From positions 62,001 to 126,000 of the forward strand of contig NZ_RFFN01000001.1 of NCBI RefSeq assembly GCF_003696315.1: 64,000 nucleotides of DNA, given 5' to 3'. The DNA comes from Pseudomonas songnenensis (GTDB lineage Bacteria > Pseudomonadota > Gammaproteobacteria > Pseudomonadales > Pseudomonadaceae). The notes beneath the pieces are model-generated. The model saw only the letters and a list, made by a program, of their open reading frames with translations. It had not been told where the DNA came from and made no database searches. Position 1 is the stretch's first letter. Each line of letters begins with the position of its first letter. The position numbers were made by a program, and so were the translations under genes. Positions 1 through 11,330 of the stretch are shown in pieces.

Positions 1-397
1 TGACGGTGCGGCCGTCGAGCAGGCCGGTTTCGGCGAGCAGAAAGGCGCCGGCACAGACCGAGCCGAGGGTGACGCCGGCCTGGTGGAATTGTCCCAGCCA
101 GACCGCGAAGGGCTGGATCACATGCGCCTCGGGGCGGGCCTCCAGACACGGCGGCAGGATGATGATCCGTGGCGAACCCGCGCTGCCAGGGCGGCTGTCG
201 AACACCCGCTGAATGCCTGATAGGCCCTCCTGCTGCGCCCAGTGGGTGACGCGCAGGGCCGGCAGCGTCGCGGCAGCGCGTTCGGCCGCCATGCGGTTGG
301 CCACGCTGAACAGGTCGGTCAGCCCGTAAACGGCCGCCAGCTGCGCGCCCGGGTAGAGGAGCAGGCCGATTTCCAGCGTCTCGGGTGCGGCAGGCAT
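1..397 (-). CDS. GlxA-type AraC-family transcriptional regulator, N-terminal part (runs off window)
   Basis: Only the first 132 or so codons are inside the window; the C-terminal AraC helix-turn-helix would lie to the left. The visible part reads as a DJ-1/PfpI (class I amidotransferase-like) domain: it opens MPAAPETLEIGLLLYPG, and the nucleophile-elbow-like segment GSVCAGAFLLAETGLLDGR near the window edge is typical of GlxA-like regulators. The start is the ATG at 397, which faces a hydrolase gene on the other strand about 100 bp away. Regulators of this class are often divergent from the enzyme they control, so the cysteine hydrolase is a plausible target. This is an inference from layout. 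Confidence 0.8.
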   Translation of the reverse strand, partial: MPAAPETLEIGLLLYPGAQLAAVYGLTDLFSVANRMAAERAAATLPALRVTHWAQQEGLSGIQRVFDSRPGSAGSPRIIILPPCLEARPEAHVIQPFAVWLGQFHQAGVTLGSVCAGAFLLAETGLLDGRTV

Positions 398-498
398 GTC
401 AGTTTTTCCCACGATAATGTCGGTCTGGCCCATCCTCGCCAGGCTCCAGGGCATCTACAGTCTGCAGACGGGCATTGGGCTCACGGCAGGAGAGTGTG

Positions 499-1053
499 AT
501 GGGCAAGCGAGCGTTGGTACTGGTCGACATCCAAAACGATTATTTCCCCGGCGGCAAGTGGACGCTGCACGGGGTCGAGGCGGCGGCGGACAATGCGGCG
601 CGCCTCCTGGCCGCGGCACGGGACGCGGGCGATCTGGTGGTGCATGTGCGCCACGAGTTTGCCTCGGCGGATGCGCCGTTCTTCACGCCGGGCTCCGATG
701 GCGCGCGGATTCATCCCAAGGTGGAGAGTCGCGCGGGCGAACCGGTGATCCTCAAGCATCAGGTCAATTCGTTTCGTGACACCGAACTGGAAGCCCTGCT
801 CAGGGGGCGCGGGGTCGATACGCTGACCATCGTCGGCAACATGAGCCATCTGTGCATCGACGCCATCACCCGTGCCAGCGCCGACCTCGGCTTCAGCGCT
901 ACGGTGATCCACGACGCCTGTGCCGCGCGTGACGTCGAGTTCAATGGCACCCGGGTGCCGGCGGAGCAGGTCCATGCGGCGATCATGGCGTCGCTGGCGT
1001 TCGGCTATGCGACGGTGCAGTCCACCGAGGCCTATCTGGCCGAGCGGCAGTAG
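499..1053 (+). CDS. Cysteine hydrolase, isochorismatase-like family
   Basis: A 184-aa protein of the isochorismatase/nicotinamidase superfamily. The family's catalytic triad can be seen: Asp10 (LVDIQNDYF), Lys86 (VILKHQ) and Cys119 (MSHLCIDA). The ATG at 499 is chosen because MGKRALVLVDIQNDY begins directly with the conserved first strand, and an AGGAGAG ribosome site sits just upstream. The substrate cannot be told from sequence; family members cleave nicotinamide, isochorismate, N-carbamoyl amides or similar compounds. The divergent GlxA-type regulator is its likely controller. Confidence 0.85.
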   Translation: MGKRALVLVDIQNDYFPGGKWTLHGVEAAADNAARLLAAARDAGDLVVHVRHEFASADAPFFTPGSDGARIHPKVESRAGEPVILKHQVNSFRDTELEALLRGRGVDTLTIVGNMSHLCIDAITRASADLGFSATVIHDACAARDVEFNGTRVPAEQVHAAIMASLAFGYATVQSTEAYLAERQ

Positions 1054-1061
1054 CCGCGCGC

Positions 1062-1095
1062 GGGCGCATCAGGGCGGGTGGGCCGTGATGCGCCC
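1062..1095. terminator. Inverted repeat between convergent genes, probable bidirectional terminator
   Basis: A perfect 10-bp inverted repeat (GGGCGCATCA at 1062-1071 and TGATGCGCCC at 1086-1095) lies between the end of the hydrolase gene and the end of galE on the other strand. It has no long T-run, so termination is probable but not certain. Confidence 0.5.
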
Positions 1096-1129
1096 TTGCG
1101 GCAGGAACAGCGGGAAGACCCCCGCAGGC

Positions 1130-2194
1130 TCAGCTGGCCAGCGCGGTCTGCGTGGCCACCGACTCCGCCGCAGTGACCTTGTCGGCGGCGTAGCCGCGCG
1201 GATTGCGGCTCTGCCAGCGCCAGGCGTCGGCAAGCATGGTGATCAGGTCCTTTTCGGCGCGCCAGCCCAGCTCGCGCTCGGCCTTGGTGGGATCTGACCA
1301 GCACTGGGCGATATCGCCGCAGCGGCGTGGCTTGATCACGTGCGGCAGCATGCGCCCGGTGACCTCCTCGAAGGCAGTGATCATCTCGCGCACGGAATGA
1401 CCCTTGCCGGTGCCGAGGTTCCACGTGGAAACACCGTGAATCAGCTGCAGTCGCTCCAGCGCTTTCAGATGACCCTTGGCCAGATCGACCACATGGATGT
1501 AGTCGCGAACGCCGGTGCCGTCCGGGGTCGGGTAATCGTCGCCGTAGACACTCAGTTGTTTTCGGCGGCCGACCGCGACCTGCAGCATGTAGGGCAGCAG
1601 GTTGTTCGGCACCCCGTTGGGGTCTTCGCCGATCAGCCCCGACTCGTGCGCGCCGATGGGGTTGAAGTAGCGCAGCAGGCCGATCGACCAGCGCGGATCG
1701 GAATCGGCCAGGCCCTTGAGCACGTTCTCGGCCATCAGCTTGGACTGGCCGTATGGGTTGGTCGGCACGCCGGTAGGGCGGTCCTCGGTGATCGGCATCA
1801 CCGGCGACTCGCCGTAGACCGTCGCCGATGAGCTGAACACCAGTTTGAACACACCGGCTTCGGCCATCGCCTGGCACAGCGCAATGCTGCCGCCGACATT
1901 GGTTTCGTAGTAGCGCAGCGGCTCGCGCACGCTTTCGCCAACGGCCTTCAGACCGGCGAAGTGCATCACCGCGGTGATCGGGTAGGCGGCGAAGAGCGCC
2001 TTGAGCAGCGCGCGGTTGCGCACGTCGCCCTTGACGAAGTGCAGTGGCCGGCCAGACAGCTGCTCGACTCGGTCCAGGGCCGCCTGCGAGCTGTTGCACA
2101 GATTGTCGAGCACCAGCACCTCACGCCCGGCCTGCAGCAACTCGAGCACTGCGTGCGAGCCTATGTATCCAGCTCCTCCTGTCACCAGAATCAT
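1130..2194 (-). CDS. galE: UDP-glucose 4-epimerase
   Basis: A 354-aa extended short-chain dehydrogenase that interconverts UDP-glucose and UDP-galactose using bound NAD. The NAD site GGAGYIG is at residues 6-12, the SSSATVYG substrate strand near 121-128, and the catalytic YxxxK (Tyr148, Lys152) follows. The start at 2194 is set by MILVTGGAGYIG with a strong CGGAGG ribosome site 6-7 nt upstream; the frame stays open upstream but does not look coding there. It is divergent from a glycosyltransferase and UDP-galactopyranose mutase gene set, and could supply the UDP-galactose that the mutase converts. Confidence 0.92.
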   Translation of the reverse strand: MILVTGGAGYIGSHAVLELLQAGREVLVLDNLCNSSQAALDRVEQLSGRPLHFVKGDVRNRALLKALFAAYPITAVMHFAGLKAVGESVREPLRYYETNVGGSIALCQAMAEAGVFKLVFSSSATVYGESPVMPITEDRPTGVPTNPYGQSKLMAENVLKGLADSDPRWSIGLLRYFNPIGAHESGLIGEDPNGVPNNLLPYMLQVAVGRRKQLSVYGDDYPTPDGTGVRDYIHVVDLAKGHLKALERLQLIHGVSTWNLGTGKGHSVREMITAFEEVTGRMLPHVIKPRRCGDIAQCWSDPTKAERELGWRAEKDLITMLADAWRWQSRNPRGYAADKVTAAESVATQTALAS

Positions 2195-2612
2195 CTGTCT
2201 ACCTCCGAAATTCGCAGTCTTTCGACACGCTCGGGACACTGCGGCTGGCCATGGCTGGCGCTGCATGAGTCTCCGTAATTGGGATCGGCGAAACGGAACG
2301 GGACGGCGACGACGAGCTGCGCGCGGGGGGTTCCGATGCCGGTTTAAATCAGGCGTCCTGCAGATAGGGACGGGACGAGGTTCGAGCGAGTTCCATCTAC
2401 CCGCCAGCCGGTCGGTCGCCGTCGCTATCGGATGATTGGCGGGAACCCGTAACGGCGCCCGCCGTCCATTACCGGCAGGCGGCGCGGGTTGCAGGACGTT
2501 TTGACAGCCCCGTGTCGCACGTCGAAACGCCTTACGCAGGGCAGCGCTGGCATCGGAGTGGCAGGTGAACGGGCAGGAGCGCCTGGGCACGGTTACCGAC
2601 ACGAGGTGCTAG
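2195..2612. other. Divergent intergenic region, no gene seen
   Basis: These 418 bp separate galE from the divergent glycosyltransferase gene and must hold both promoters. No convincing sigma-70 boxes, operator palindrome, RNA motif or small coding frame was found. The galE reading frame continues open here for about 130 codons, but the predicted residues are Arg/Pro-rich without any domain character, as expected of non-coding GC-rich DNA. Confidence 0.5.
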
Positions 2613-3797
2613 ATGAGCTGGGCCGGCCCTTTCCAATACGACATCGGTAAATCCCGCAACGCGCAGCAGGCGCCGGCCGAGGTTGTCTTCGACGATCAGA
2701 TCCCGACCCTGCTATGCCTGTCGCACCTGCGCTGGAGCTTCGTCTACCAGCGCCCGCAGCATCTGATGTCGCGCTTTGCCCGTGACTACAACGTGCTCTT
2801 CCATGAAGAGCCGATTCCCACCGAGGATGCCCAGCCCTGGCTGGAAGTACGCCCCGAGGAGAACGGCGTGCAGGTGCTGATTCCGCGCCTGCCGGCCGGT
2901 TGCGAGGGCGAGGATGCGACCCGCGTGCAGCGCCAGTTGCTCGATGGCTACCTGGAAAAGCTCGGCGTCAGCGACCTGCTGCTCTGGTACTACACGCCGA
3001 TGAGCCTGGCCTTTTCCGACCATCTGGCGCCGAACCTGATCGTCTATGACTGCATGGACGAGCTGTCGGCGTTCCGCGGCGCGCCTCCGCAGCTGGTCGA
3101 GCGCGAGGTTGAGCTGATGTGCCGGGCCAATCTGGTCTTCACTGGCGGCTACAGCCTCTATGAAGCCAAGCGCCAGCGTCACGACAATGCCCACCCGTTC
3201 CCCAGCAGCGTCGATGTGGAGCATTTCGCCGCCGCGCGCCGGCCGCAGCACGACCCGGACGACCAGGCGGAAATTCCCCATCCGCGGCTCGGGTTCTACG
3301 GGGTGATCGACGAGCGCCTCGATCTCAAGCTGATCGAGCAGGTCGCGCGGATGAAGCCGGACTGGCAGATCGTGCTGATCGGTCCGGTGGTCAAGATCGA
3401 CCCGGCCGAGCTGCCGCAGCGCGACAACATCCACTACCTCGGCGGCAAGACCTACGACGAGCTGCCGCAATACCTGTCCGGCTGGGACGTGGCGATCATG
3501 CCGTTCGCATTGAACGAGTCGACCCGCTTCATCAGCCCGACCAAGACCCCCGAATACCTCGCCGGTGGTTGCCCGGTGGTGTCCACGCCGATTACCGATG
3601 TGGTGCGCACCTACGGTGACACCTGCATCGTGCGCATCGCCGACAGCGCCGAGGCGTTCGTCGCCGCCACCGAAGCTGCGCTGGCCGATGCCGAAGACCG
3701 CGACGCGCTGTTGGCCAAGGCCGACGAGATCCTTGGCGACATGTCCTGGGATCACACCTGGAGCCTGATGAAGGAGAAGATGCAATGCGCGATATGA
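2613..3797 (+). CDS. GT-B fold glycosyltransferase
   Basis: A 394-aa cytoplasmic glycosyltransferase resembling family 1/4 enzymes. The N-terminal half carries LLCLSHLRWSFVYQRPQHLM, typical of a group of glycan-cluster transferases. The C-terminal half has the donor-binding region (LGFYGVIDERLDLKLI near 230 and SPTKTPEYLAGGCPVVSTP near 310). Nucleotide-sugar and acceptor cannot be read directly. It overlaps the UDP-galactopyranose mutase gene by 13 bp, so UDP-Galf is a reasonable guess for the donor. The start at 2613 follows a GAGGTG ribosome site. It is the first gene of a five-gene set ending with an exporter. Confidence 0.85.
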   Translation: MSWAGPFQYDIGKSRNAQQAPAEVVFDDQIPTLLCLSHLRWSFVYQRPQHLMSRFARDYNVLFHEEPIPTEDAQPWLEVRPEENGVQVLIPRLPAGCEGEDATRVQRQLLDGYLEKLGVSDLLLWYYTPMSLAFSDHLAPNLIVYDCMDELSAFRGAPPQLVEREVELMCRANLVFTGGYSLYEAKRQRHDNAHPFPSSVDVEHFAAARRPQHDPDDQAEIPHPRLGFYGVIDERLDLKLIEQVARMKPDWQIVLIGPVVKIDPAELPQRDNIHYLGGKTYDELPQYLSGWDVAIMPFALNESTRFISPTKTPEYLAGGCPVVSTPITDVVRTYGDTCIVRIADSAEAFVAATEAALADAEDRDALLAKADEILGDMSWDHTWSLMKEKMQCAI

Positions 3798-5005
3798 GCC
3801 CGCAGGACCGCAACCCGGAACGTCTCGGCGCAGGCTCTGGCGACCAGCCACAGGCGCGCAGGCGCGGCTTCGACTACCTCATCGTCGGTGCCGGTTTTGC
3901 CGGCAGCGTGCTCGCTGAGCGCCTCGCCGCGGGGCTGAACAAGCGCGTGCTGGTGGTCGACCGCCGCCCGCACATCGGCGGCAACGCCTTCGATCATTAC
4001 GATGAAGCCGGCGTGCTGATTCACCGCTACGGCCCGCACATCTTCCACACCAACGCCCAGCGCATCGTCGACTACCTTTCGCAGTTCACCGAGTGGCGCC
4101 CCTACGAACATCGCGTGCTGGCGCAGGTGGATGGCCAGGAAGTACCGATCCCGATCAACTTGACCACGCTGAACAGGCTCTACGGTCTGAACATGACCAC
4201 CGAAGAGGAAGCGGCAGATTTTCTCGCCAGCCGTGCCGAGCCGGTGGAGAACATCCAGACCAGCGAAGACGTGGTGATCAACGGCATCGGCCGCGAGCTG
4301 TACCAGAAGTTCTTCCGCGGCTACACCCGCAAGCAGTGGGGGCTGGACCCGTCGCAGCTGGACAAGTCGGTGACCTCGCGCATCCCCACCCGCACCAATA
4401 CCGACGACCGCTACTTCACCGATACCTTCCAGCAGATGCCCAGGTACGGCTACACCAGGATGTTCGAGAAGATGCTCGCGCATCCGAACATCAAGGTGAT
4501 GATCAACACCGATTACCGCGAAATCCGCGACGAGGTGCAGTACGACCACCTGATCTTCTGCGGACCGATCGACGAGTACTTCGACTACCGCTTCGGCAAG
4601 CTGCCGTATCGCTCGCTGAAGTTCGAGCACAAGCAGCTCGACCAGGAGCAGTTCCAGGCCGTGGGTACGGTCAACTACCCCAGCGAGGACGTGCCCTATA
4701 CGCGCATCAGCGAGTACAAGCACCTCACCGGGCAGGTCCACCCGAAAACCAGCGTCACCTACGAGTACCCCGCGGCCGAGGGCGACCCCTACTACCCGAT
4801 CCCGCGTCCCGAAAATGCCGAGCTCTACAAGCGCTATCAGCAGCTGGCGGACGAGACGCCCGGCGTGACCTTCGTCGGCCGTCTGGGCACCTACAAGTAC
4901 TACAACATGGATCAGGTGGTCGGGCAGGCGCTGGCGCTGTACAAGCGCATCGAGGAAGCCGAGCTGGCAACGCAGCCGCAAGCGGTGCCCGAGCAACTCG
5001 GCTGA
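3785..5005 (+). CDS. glf: UDP-galactopyranose mutase
   Basis: A 406-aa flavoenzyme converting UDP-galactopyranose to UDP-galactofuranose, the donor for galactofuranose-containing glycans. The Rossmann motif IVGAGFAGSVLAERL is at about residue 30, followed by the family's HIGGNAFDHYDE and GPHIFHT segments. Later RNTDDRYF-like (TRTNTDDRYFTDTFQ) and RYGYTRMFEKML regions are typical of bacterial UGMs. The ATG at 3785 has GGAG eight bases upstream; a second in-frame ATG at 3794 forms an ATGA overlap with the preceding stop and is the alternative. About 30 residues before the flavin domain form a charged extension. galE next door fits precursor supply. Confidence 0.92.
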   Translation: MRDMSPQDRNPERLGAGSGDQPQARRRGFDYLIVGAGFAGSVLAERLAAGLNKRVLVVDRRPHIGGNAFDHYDEAGVLIHRYGPHIFHTNAQRIVDYLSQFTEWRPYEHRVLAQVDGQEVPIPINLTTLNRLYGLNMTTEEEAADFLASRAEPVENIQTSEDVVINGIGRELYQKFFRGYTRKQWGLDPSQLDKSVTSRIPTRTNTDDRYFTDTFQQMPRYGYTRMFEKMLAHPNIKVMINTDYREIRDEVQYDHLIFCGPIDEYFDYRFGKLPYRSLKFEHKQLDQEQFQAVGTVNYPSEDVPYTRISEYKHLTGQVHPKTSVTYEYPAAEGDPYYPIPRPENAELYKRYQQLADETPGVTFVGRLGTYKYYNMDQVVGQALALYKRIEEAELATQPQAVPEQLG

Positions 5006-5101
5006 AGCCAGACGGTCGTTATGCATGAGCCTGTCGCCACGCGGCAGGCCAGTGCCGCTCGGCTGCTGCCCGGCCGTAGCGAGTCATCCATGAGGTAAAC
5101 G

Positions 5102-6252
5102 ATGCACCACCCCAGTCTGTTCAGGAGTTTCTTCCTTGGTGGTTTCGAGTGTTCGAACCACCGGCGCAGCGACGGCCGCCGTCTCGATCTGATTGCCGCG
5201 ACGGGGCACGACCGCTGGGCGGCCCACGACTACGCCGAGCTGCACCGCTACGGCCTGCACAGCGTGCGCGACGGTCTGCGCTGGCACCTGATCGAGCGCA
5301 CGCCGGGGCAGTATGACTGGTCCAGCTTCCTGCCCATGCTGCAGGCGGCGCAGCGCCAGGGCACCCAGGTGATCTGGGACCTGTGCCATTACGGCTGGCC
5401 GGACGACATCGACATCTGGCGGCCGCAGTTCGTCGAGCGCTTCGCCCGCTACGCCGCAGCGGCCGCGCAGCTGATCAGGGACGAGACCGGTGAGGTGCCG
5501 TTCTATGCGCCGCTCAATGAAATCTCCTTCTGGGCCTGGGCCGGTGGCGACGAGGCCTATTTCAATCCCATGGCCCGCGGCCGTGGCTTCGAACTCAAGC
5601 ACCAGCTGGTGCGCGCCACCATCGCCGCGATGCAGGCGATCCGTGCGGTCGAGCCACGGGCGCGTTTCGTTCAGGTCGACCCGGCGATCCATGTGGTCGC
5701 GGGCAACGACCGGCCCGGGCCGCAGCGCGACGCCGAGCGCTTCCGCCAATCGCAGTTCGAGGCCTGGGACATGCTCTGCGGCGAGCAATGGCCGGGCCTC
5801 GGCGGTGCCCCGGAGTACCTCGACGTGCTGGGCATCAACTACTACTCGAACAACCAGTGGTACCACGGCGATGGCCGTACCATCGAGCGGCACAACCCGG
5901 ATTACCGGCCCTTCAAGGGCATCCTGCGGGAAATCCATCAGCGCTATGGGCGACCCTTGTTGATCGCCGAAACCGGGGCCGAGGGCGACGTGCGCGGCGA
6001 CTGGCTGCGCTATGTCAGCGAGCAGGCGGGCCTGGCCATGCAGGCCGGGGTGCCGGTGGAAGGCATCTGCCTGTATCCGGTGCTCGACTATCCGGGCTGG
6101 ACCGACGAGCGCCACTGCCCGGTCGGCCTGCTCGGCTTCCCTGACGAAAACGGCAAGCGCTGCGTGCATGAGGGCCTGGCCGACGAGCTGCGGCTGCAGC
6201 AGATGCGTTTCAGCCAGTCCAGCCCGGCCCCGCAGTTCGCCGAAGCCACGCC

Positions 6253-6256
<4 letters not shown>
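5102..6256 (+). CDS. GH1-like glycoside hydrolase
   Basis: A 384-aa (beta/alpha)8-type protein related to glycoside hydrolase family 1 (clan GH-A). The expected acid/base glutamate is in PLNEISFWAWAGG near residue 140, and the nucleophile glutamate is in LLIAETGAEG near 290; LGINYYSNNQWY lies between them. It is shorter than classical beta-glucosidases (about 450 aa) and has no signal peptide, so it should act in the cytoplasm. Placed between glf and an ABC exporter with an ATGA overlap to the latter, it may trim or transglycosylate the glycan being built, rather than serve catabolism. That role is inferred. Confidence 0.75.
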
Positions 6257-8054
<1,798 letters not shown>

Positions 8055-8058
<4 letters not shown>

Positions 8059-8270
8059 AGCGTGCGGCGGTGTCTTCGCGCAGCCTGCGCTCGCTCGGCT
8101 ACGACCCCGGGCAGCAGGTGCTGGAAGTGGAGTTCAGCAGCGGCGCGCTGTACCGCTACGAAGAGGTCCCGCCCGAAGCGGTGCAGGCGTTGCTCGAAGC
8201 CGACTCGCTGGGCCGGCATTTCAACCAGGTGTTCAAGCCGCAGCACTACCGCTATCGGCGCGTGGAGTGA
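8055..8270 (+). CDS. KTSC domain-containing small protein
   Basis: A 71-aa protein matching the KTSC pattern: SSRSLRSLGYDPGQQVLEVEFSSGALYRYEEVP, then an ending FKPQHYRYRRVE. The family is named after a Lys-Thr-Ser-Cys segment, is found as short stand-alone proteins or at the end of lysyl-tRNA synthetases, and has no proven function; it is thought to be nucleic-acid related. The start at 8055 overlaps the exporter stop by four bases (ATGA), so it is translated as the last gene of the set. Whether it shares a function with the glycan genes is unclear. Confidence 0.75.
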
Positions 8271-8286
8271 TCGTGCCGGGAAGCGC

Positions 8287-8316
8287 GTGGATAAGCTGCG
8301 CGTTATCCACCCTACG
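8287..8316. repeat. REP-like hairpin element
   Basis: GTGGATAAGCTGCGCG followed by TTATCCACCCTAC forms a short hairpin. Near-identical elements occur at 21291-21320 and 42565-42593, with related forms at 21215, 21372, 42400, 42612 and 42681. This marks a dispersed intergenic repeat family rather than a gene-specific site. Confidence 0.7.
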
Positions 8317-8530
8317 CGTGCCTGCACAGCGTAGGCCGCGCGGCGCGCGGTGGATGTAAAAAGCGACATCCTCCCTACCGACTGCGCAGCATTTCCCACC
8401 ACGGCGATTCGCCGCCCGCCATCGGCAGATCGACCGTTCCGCTGAACTTCCGGGCCGCTCTGCGGGCCTCAATCAACAGGACGCGTCATCACCGAGCGGA
8501 GGCTCTCCAGACCATAAGGGGATTGTTTCA

Positions 8531-8746
8531 ATGTCGGATCATCACACGTACAAGAAGGTTGAAATCGTCGGTTCCTCGCGCAACAGCGTCGACGAGGCGA
8601 TTCAGAACGGTATCGCCGAGGCCAGCAGCTCGCTGCAGAACGTCGAGTGGTTCGAGGTCGGCGAGATCCGCGGCCATGTCGAGAACGGCAAGGTCGGGCA
8701 TTTCCAGGTCACCATGAAGGTCGGCTTCCGCCTCGCCAACAGCTGA
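8531..8746 (+). CDS. Dodecin flavin-binding protein
   Basis: A 71-aa dodecin, a family that forms dodecameric hollow spheres storing or buffering flavins (riboflavin, FMN or FAD). Diagnostic features are HTYKKVEIVGSSRNSVDEAIQNGIAEAS and the flavin-stacking tryptophan, here Trp40, in NVEWFEVGEIRGHV; the GHFQVTMKVGF end is also typical. It is a stand-alone gene. A GGGG-containing purine stretch lies upstream of the ATG at 8531. An imperfect GC-rich hairpin directly downstream (about 8770-8800) may end the transcript. Confidence 0.93.
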   Translation: MSDHHTYKKVEIVGSSRNSVDEAIQNGIAEASSSLQNVEWFEVGEIRGHVENGKVGHFQVTMKVGFRLANS

Positions 8747-8803
8747 TCTGCTGTCCAGGCGACCCGGCAGCGGCTGTACGGTCGGCTGCCCGGGATGCCG
8801 GCT

Positions 8804-10168
8804 TCAGCCCTCGCCGTCGGGCGTCTCGCCGCGGCTGCGTTCGTAGCGTCGCAACAGCGGCTGGGTGCTCAGGCCGTGCACCACGATGCTCAGCGCTACC
8901 ACCGATAGCACCAGGCCGATGATCGTATGCGCTTCCTCCGGCAGCAGGCCGTGGGTCACCGCGTAGCTCAGGTAGTACAGGCTGCCGATGCCTCGTATGC
9001 CGAACCAGCCGGCCGTCAGGCACTGGGCGCGATCGAGGTAGCGCCGCGGCATCAGCAGTATCACGCTCAGCGGCCGGATCAGCAGGAACAGCGCCAGGCC
9101 GAGCGGCACTGCACGCCAGTCCCAGTGCACCGAGACCAGCACCCCGAGCATGGTCACCAGCAACACTTCCAGGCTGCGCTCCAGCTGCCCGCCGAATGCC
9201 AGTACATCCCCCATCAGCACGCCGGCGGCGACCCGGGGTTGCCCGAGCTGCCGGTCATCCAGCGACAAGGCACGTGGCGCCAGACCGCCTTCGGCAAGGT
9301 GCGGCACGGCATCGTTGATCAGCTCTTCGGACGGTGTGGCCGAATCATCGGCGGCAGCGATCTCGGCATGCCGCAGGCCGAGGCCCGCGGCGAACACGGC
9401 GAGAAAGCCCCAGGCACCGGCCAGCTCGGCGCCGACGTAGGCCAATGCGATCAGCGCCAGGGCCAGCGAATCGTTGGGCGACATGGCGGTATCGGTGTGG
9501 CGTGCGCGCAGGTAGATGGCCACGCGGCCGACCAGCTTGCCGAGCAGAAAGCCGATCAGCAGTCCCGCTGGTACCGCCCATAGCAGCCGATGCAGCGCCC
9601 ATTCGCCGACCCAGTCGGCCTCAAGCTGGCCCTGGGCGATGAGCATCAGGCCGAAGACCACGAAGGGGAACGCGGTGCCATCGTTGAATCCCGCTTCGCC
9701 GGACAAACCGTAGCGCAGTCGGTCGCTGTCGCGGGCATCGTTGACCTGTACCAGGCTGGCCAGCACCGGATCGGTGGGCGCCAGGATCGCGCCGATCAGT
9801 ACCGAGACGCCCCAGCTCAGGCCGAACACGTAGTGACAGAGCAGGGTGACGCCGCCGATGCAGGCGAGCATCACCGGCCCGGCCAGCACATAGGCGCTTT
9901 TCCAGGCGGGATGGCGTAGTGGCATCCGCAGTTTCAGTCCGCTGACGAACAGCGACACCAGCACGGCGACCTCGGTGAGGTGTTCCATCCAGCCGGCGAT
10001 GTGGAGAAATTCCATTTCCCACAGGCCGATGCCGAGCTGGCCGATGAGCACGCCGAAACCGAGGTAGATCAGGGACGTGGTGATTGGCAGCCAGCGCAGG
10101 AAGGCCGAGGCAAGGGCGAGGATCAGCAGCAGGACGCCGAGTACGGCCATCCATTCGAGAAAATTCAT
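8804..10168 (-). CDS. Cation:proton antiporter, CPA1 (NhaP/NhaK-like)
   Basis: A 454-aa integral membrane protein with about 12 hydrophobic segments, expected to exchange Na+ or K+ for H+ at the inner membrane. Family hallmarks are LIGAILAPTDPVLASLV near residue 125 and GLSGEAGFNDGTAFPFVVFG near 155; the Asn-Asp pair in the second motif is the ion-binding core of electroneutral CPA1 exchangers. The short C-terminus after the last helix (YERSRGETPDGEG) lacks a regulatory RCK/TrkA domain. Ion specificity cannot be assigned from sequence. It is a single gene facing dodecin. Confidence 0.85.
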   Translation of the reverse strand: MNFLEWMAVLGVLLLILALASAFLRWLPITTSLIYLGFGVLIGQLGIGLWEMEFLHIAGWMEHLTEVAVLVSLFVSGLKLRMPLRHPAWKSAYVLAGPVMLACIGGVTLLCHYVFGLSWGVSVLIGAILAPTDPVLASLVQVNDARDSDRLRYGLSGEAGFNDGTAFPFVVFGLMLIAQGQLEADWVGEWALHRLLWAVPAGLLIGFLLGKLVGRVAIYLRARHTDTAMSPNDSLALALIALAYVGAELAGAWGFLAVFAAGLGLRHAEIAAADDSATPSEELINDAVPHLAEGGLAPRALSLDDRQLGQPRVAAGVLMGDVLAFGGQLERSLEVLLVTMLGVLVSVHWDWRAVPLGLALFLLIRPLSVILLMPRRYLDRAQCLTAGWFGIRGIGSLYYLSYAVTHGLLPEEAHTIIGLVLSVVALSIVVHGLSTQPLLRRYERSRGETPDGEG

Positions 10169-10304
10169 GCATGTTCCGATGGCGGGGCGCGGTGTTGCGC
10201 CCGGGTGGTGTGTGCCATTGGAACGGTTGCCGGCGGCAGGGTTCGCCGGTGGTGCGCGGGCAGGCCGCCGTCGGTCAGGACGGCGACAGTTGGTTAACGC
10301 GGGT

Positions 10305-11300
10305 CTATCGCAGCCCGGCGACGATCTCGAACGCGCGGTGGCGGTCAGCCGTTTCGTAGAGATCGCAGGTGAAGATCAGCTCGTCGGCCTGGGTCTGCTC
10401 CAGCAGCACGTCGAGGCGTGCGCGAACCTTCTCCGGGCCGCCGATCAGCGCCAGGCCGAGGAAGTCGCCGACTGCCTGCTGTTCATGCGCCAGCCACAGG
10501 CCCTGCATGCTCTCCACGGGCGGGCGTAGCACCAGGCTCTGGCCACGGATGAGCGACAGGATGCGCAGGTAGACACTGGTCACCAGGTGTTCGGCGCGCT
10601 CGTCGCTGTCGGCTGCGATCAGCGGGACGCCGAGCATCACGTAGGGCTTGTCGAGCACCGCCGAGGGTTTGAAGTTGTCGCGGTAGAGCTTGATCGCCTG
10701 GTGCATGTAGCGCGGCGCGAAGTGCGAGGCGAAGGCGTAGGGCAGGCCCTTGGCCGCGGCCAGCTGGGCGCTGAACAGGCTGGAGCCGAGCAGCCAGATC
10801 GGCACATTGCTGTTCACCCCGGGCATGGCGATCACGCGCTGATTGGGCTGCCGCGGGCCGAGCAGCAGCTCCAGCTCCTCGACGTCTTTGGGGAAGTCGT
10901 CGGCGCTGCCCATGCGGTCGCGACGCAGGGCGTGCGCGGTGAACTGGTCGGCGCCGGGGGCGCGACCGAGCCCGAGGTCGATGCGCCCGGGATACAGCGC
11001 TTCCAGCGTGCCGAACTGTTCGGCGATCACCAGTGGTGCGTGGTTCGGCAGCATCACCCCGCCGGCACCGAGACGGATGCGCGTGGTGTTGGCGGCCAGG
11101 TAGCCGATCAGCACGGCGGTGGCGGCGCTGGCGATGCCGTCCATGTTGTGGTGTTCGGCGACCCAGAAGCGCTGGAAGTCGAGCCCTTCCACATGCTGGG
11201 CGAGGGCCAGGGCATTGTGCAGCGCCTGGGCCGGCGTGCCGTCGTCACGAATGGGGGCCAGGTCGAGGGCGGAAAAACGGGTCTGGGCAATGCGGGACAT
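10305..11300 (-). CDS. LLM-class flavin-dependent oxidoreductase (luciferase-like, MsnO8 type)
   Basis: A 331-aa bacterial luciferase-like monooxygenase of the short MsnO8-type subgroup. Recognisable segments are [20 protein letters not shown] (near 45), [23 protein letters not shown] and [13 protein letters not shown] (near 110). These enzymes use reduced FMN from a separate reductase to oxidise small organic substrates; the substrate is unknown here. It is followed on the same strand, 30 bp after its start in map order, by a lipoprotein gene transcribed towards it. No obvious co-transcribed reductase is nearby. Confidence 0.88.
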   Translation of the reverse strand: MSRIAQTRFSALDLAPIRDDGTPAQALHNALALAQHVEGLDFQRFWVAEHHNMDGIASAATAVLIGYLAANTTRIRLGAGGVMLPNHAPLVIAEQFGTLEALYPGRIDLGLGRAPGADQFTAHALRRDRMGSADDFPKDVEELELLLGPRQPNQRVIAMPGVNSNVPIWLLGSSLFSAQLAAAKGLPYAFASHFAPRYMHQAIKLYRDNFKPSAVLDKPYVMLGVPLIAADSDERAEHLVTSVYLRILSLIRGQSLVLRPPVESMQGLWLAHEQQAVGDFLGLALIGGPEKVRARLDVLLEQTQADELIFTCDLYETADRHRAFEIVAGLR

Positions 11301-11330
11301 CGGTAACCTCGTGCGAAGAATGCGGGCGGC

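Noticed and set aside
2195-2602. N-terminal extension of GalE by 136 codons
   Set aside because: The strong ribosome site and the Rossmann motif place the start at 2194; upstream residues are Arg/Pro-rich without domain features.
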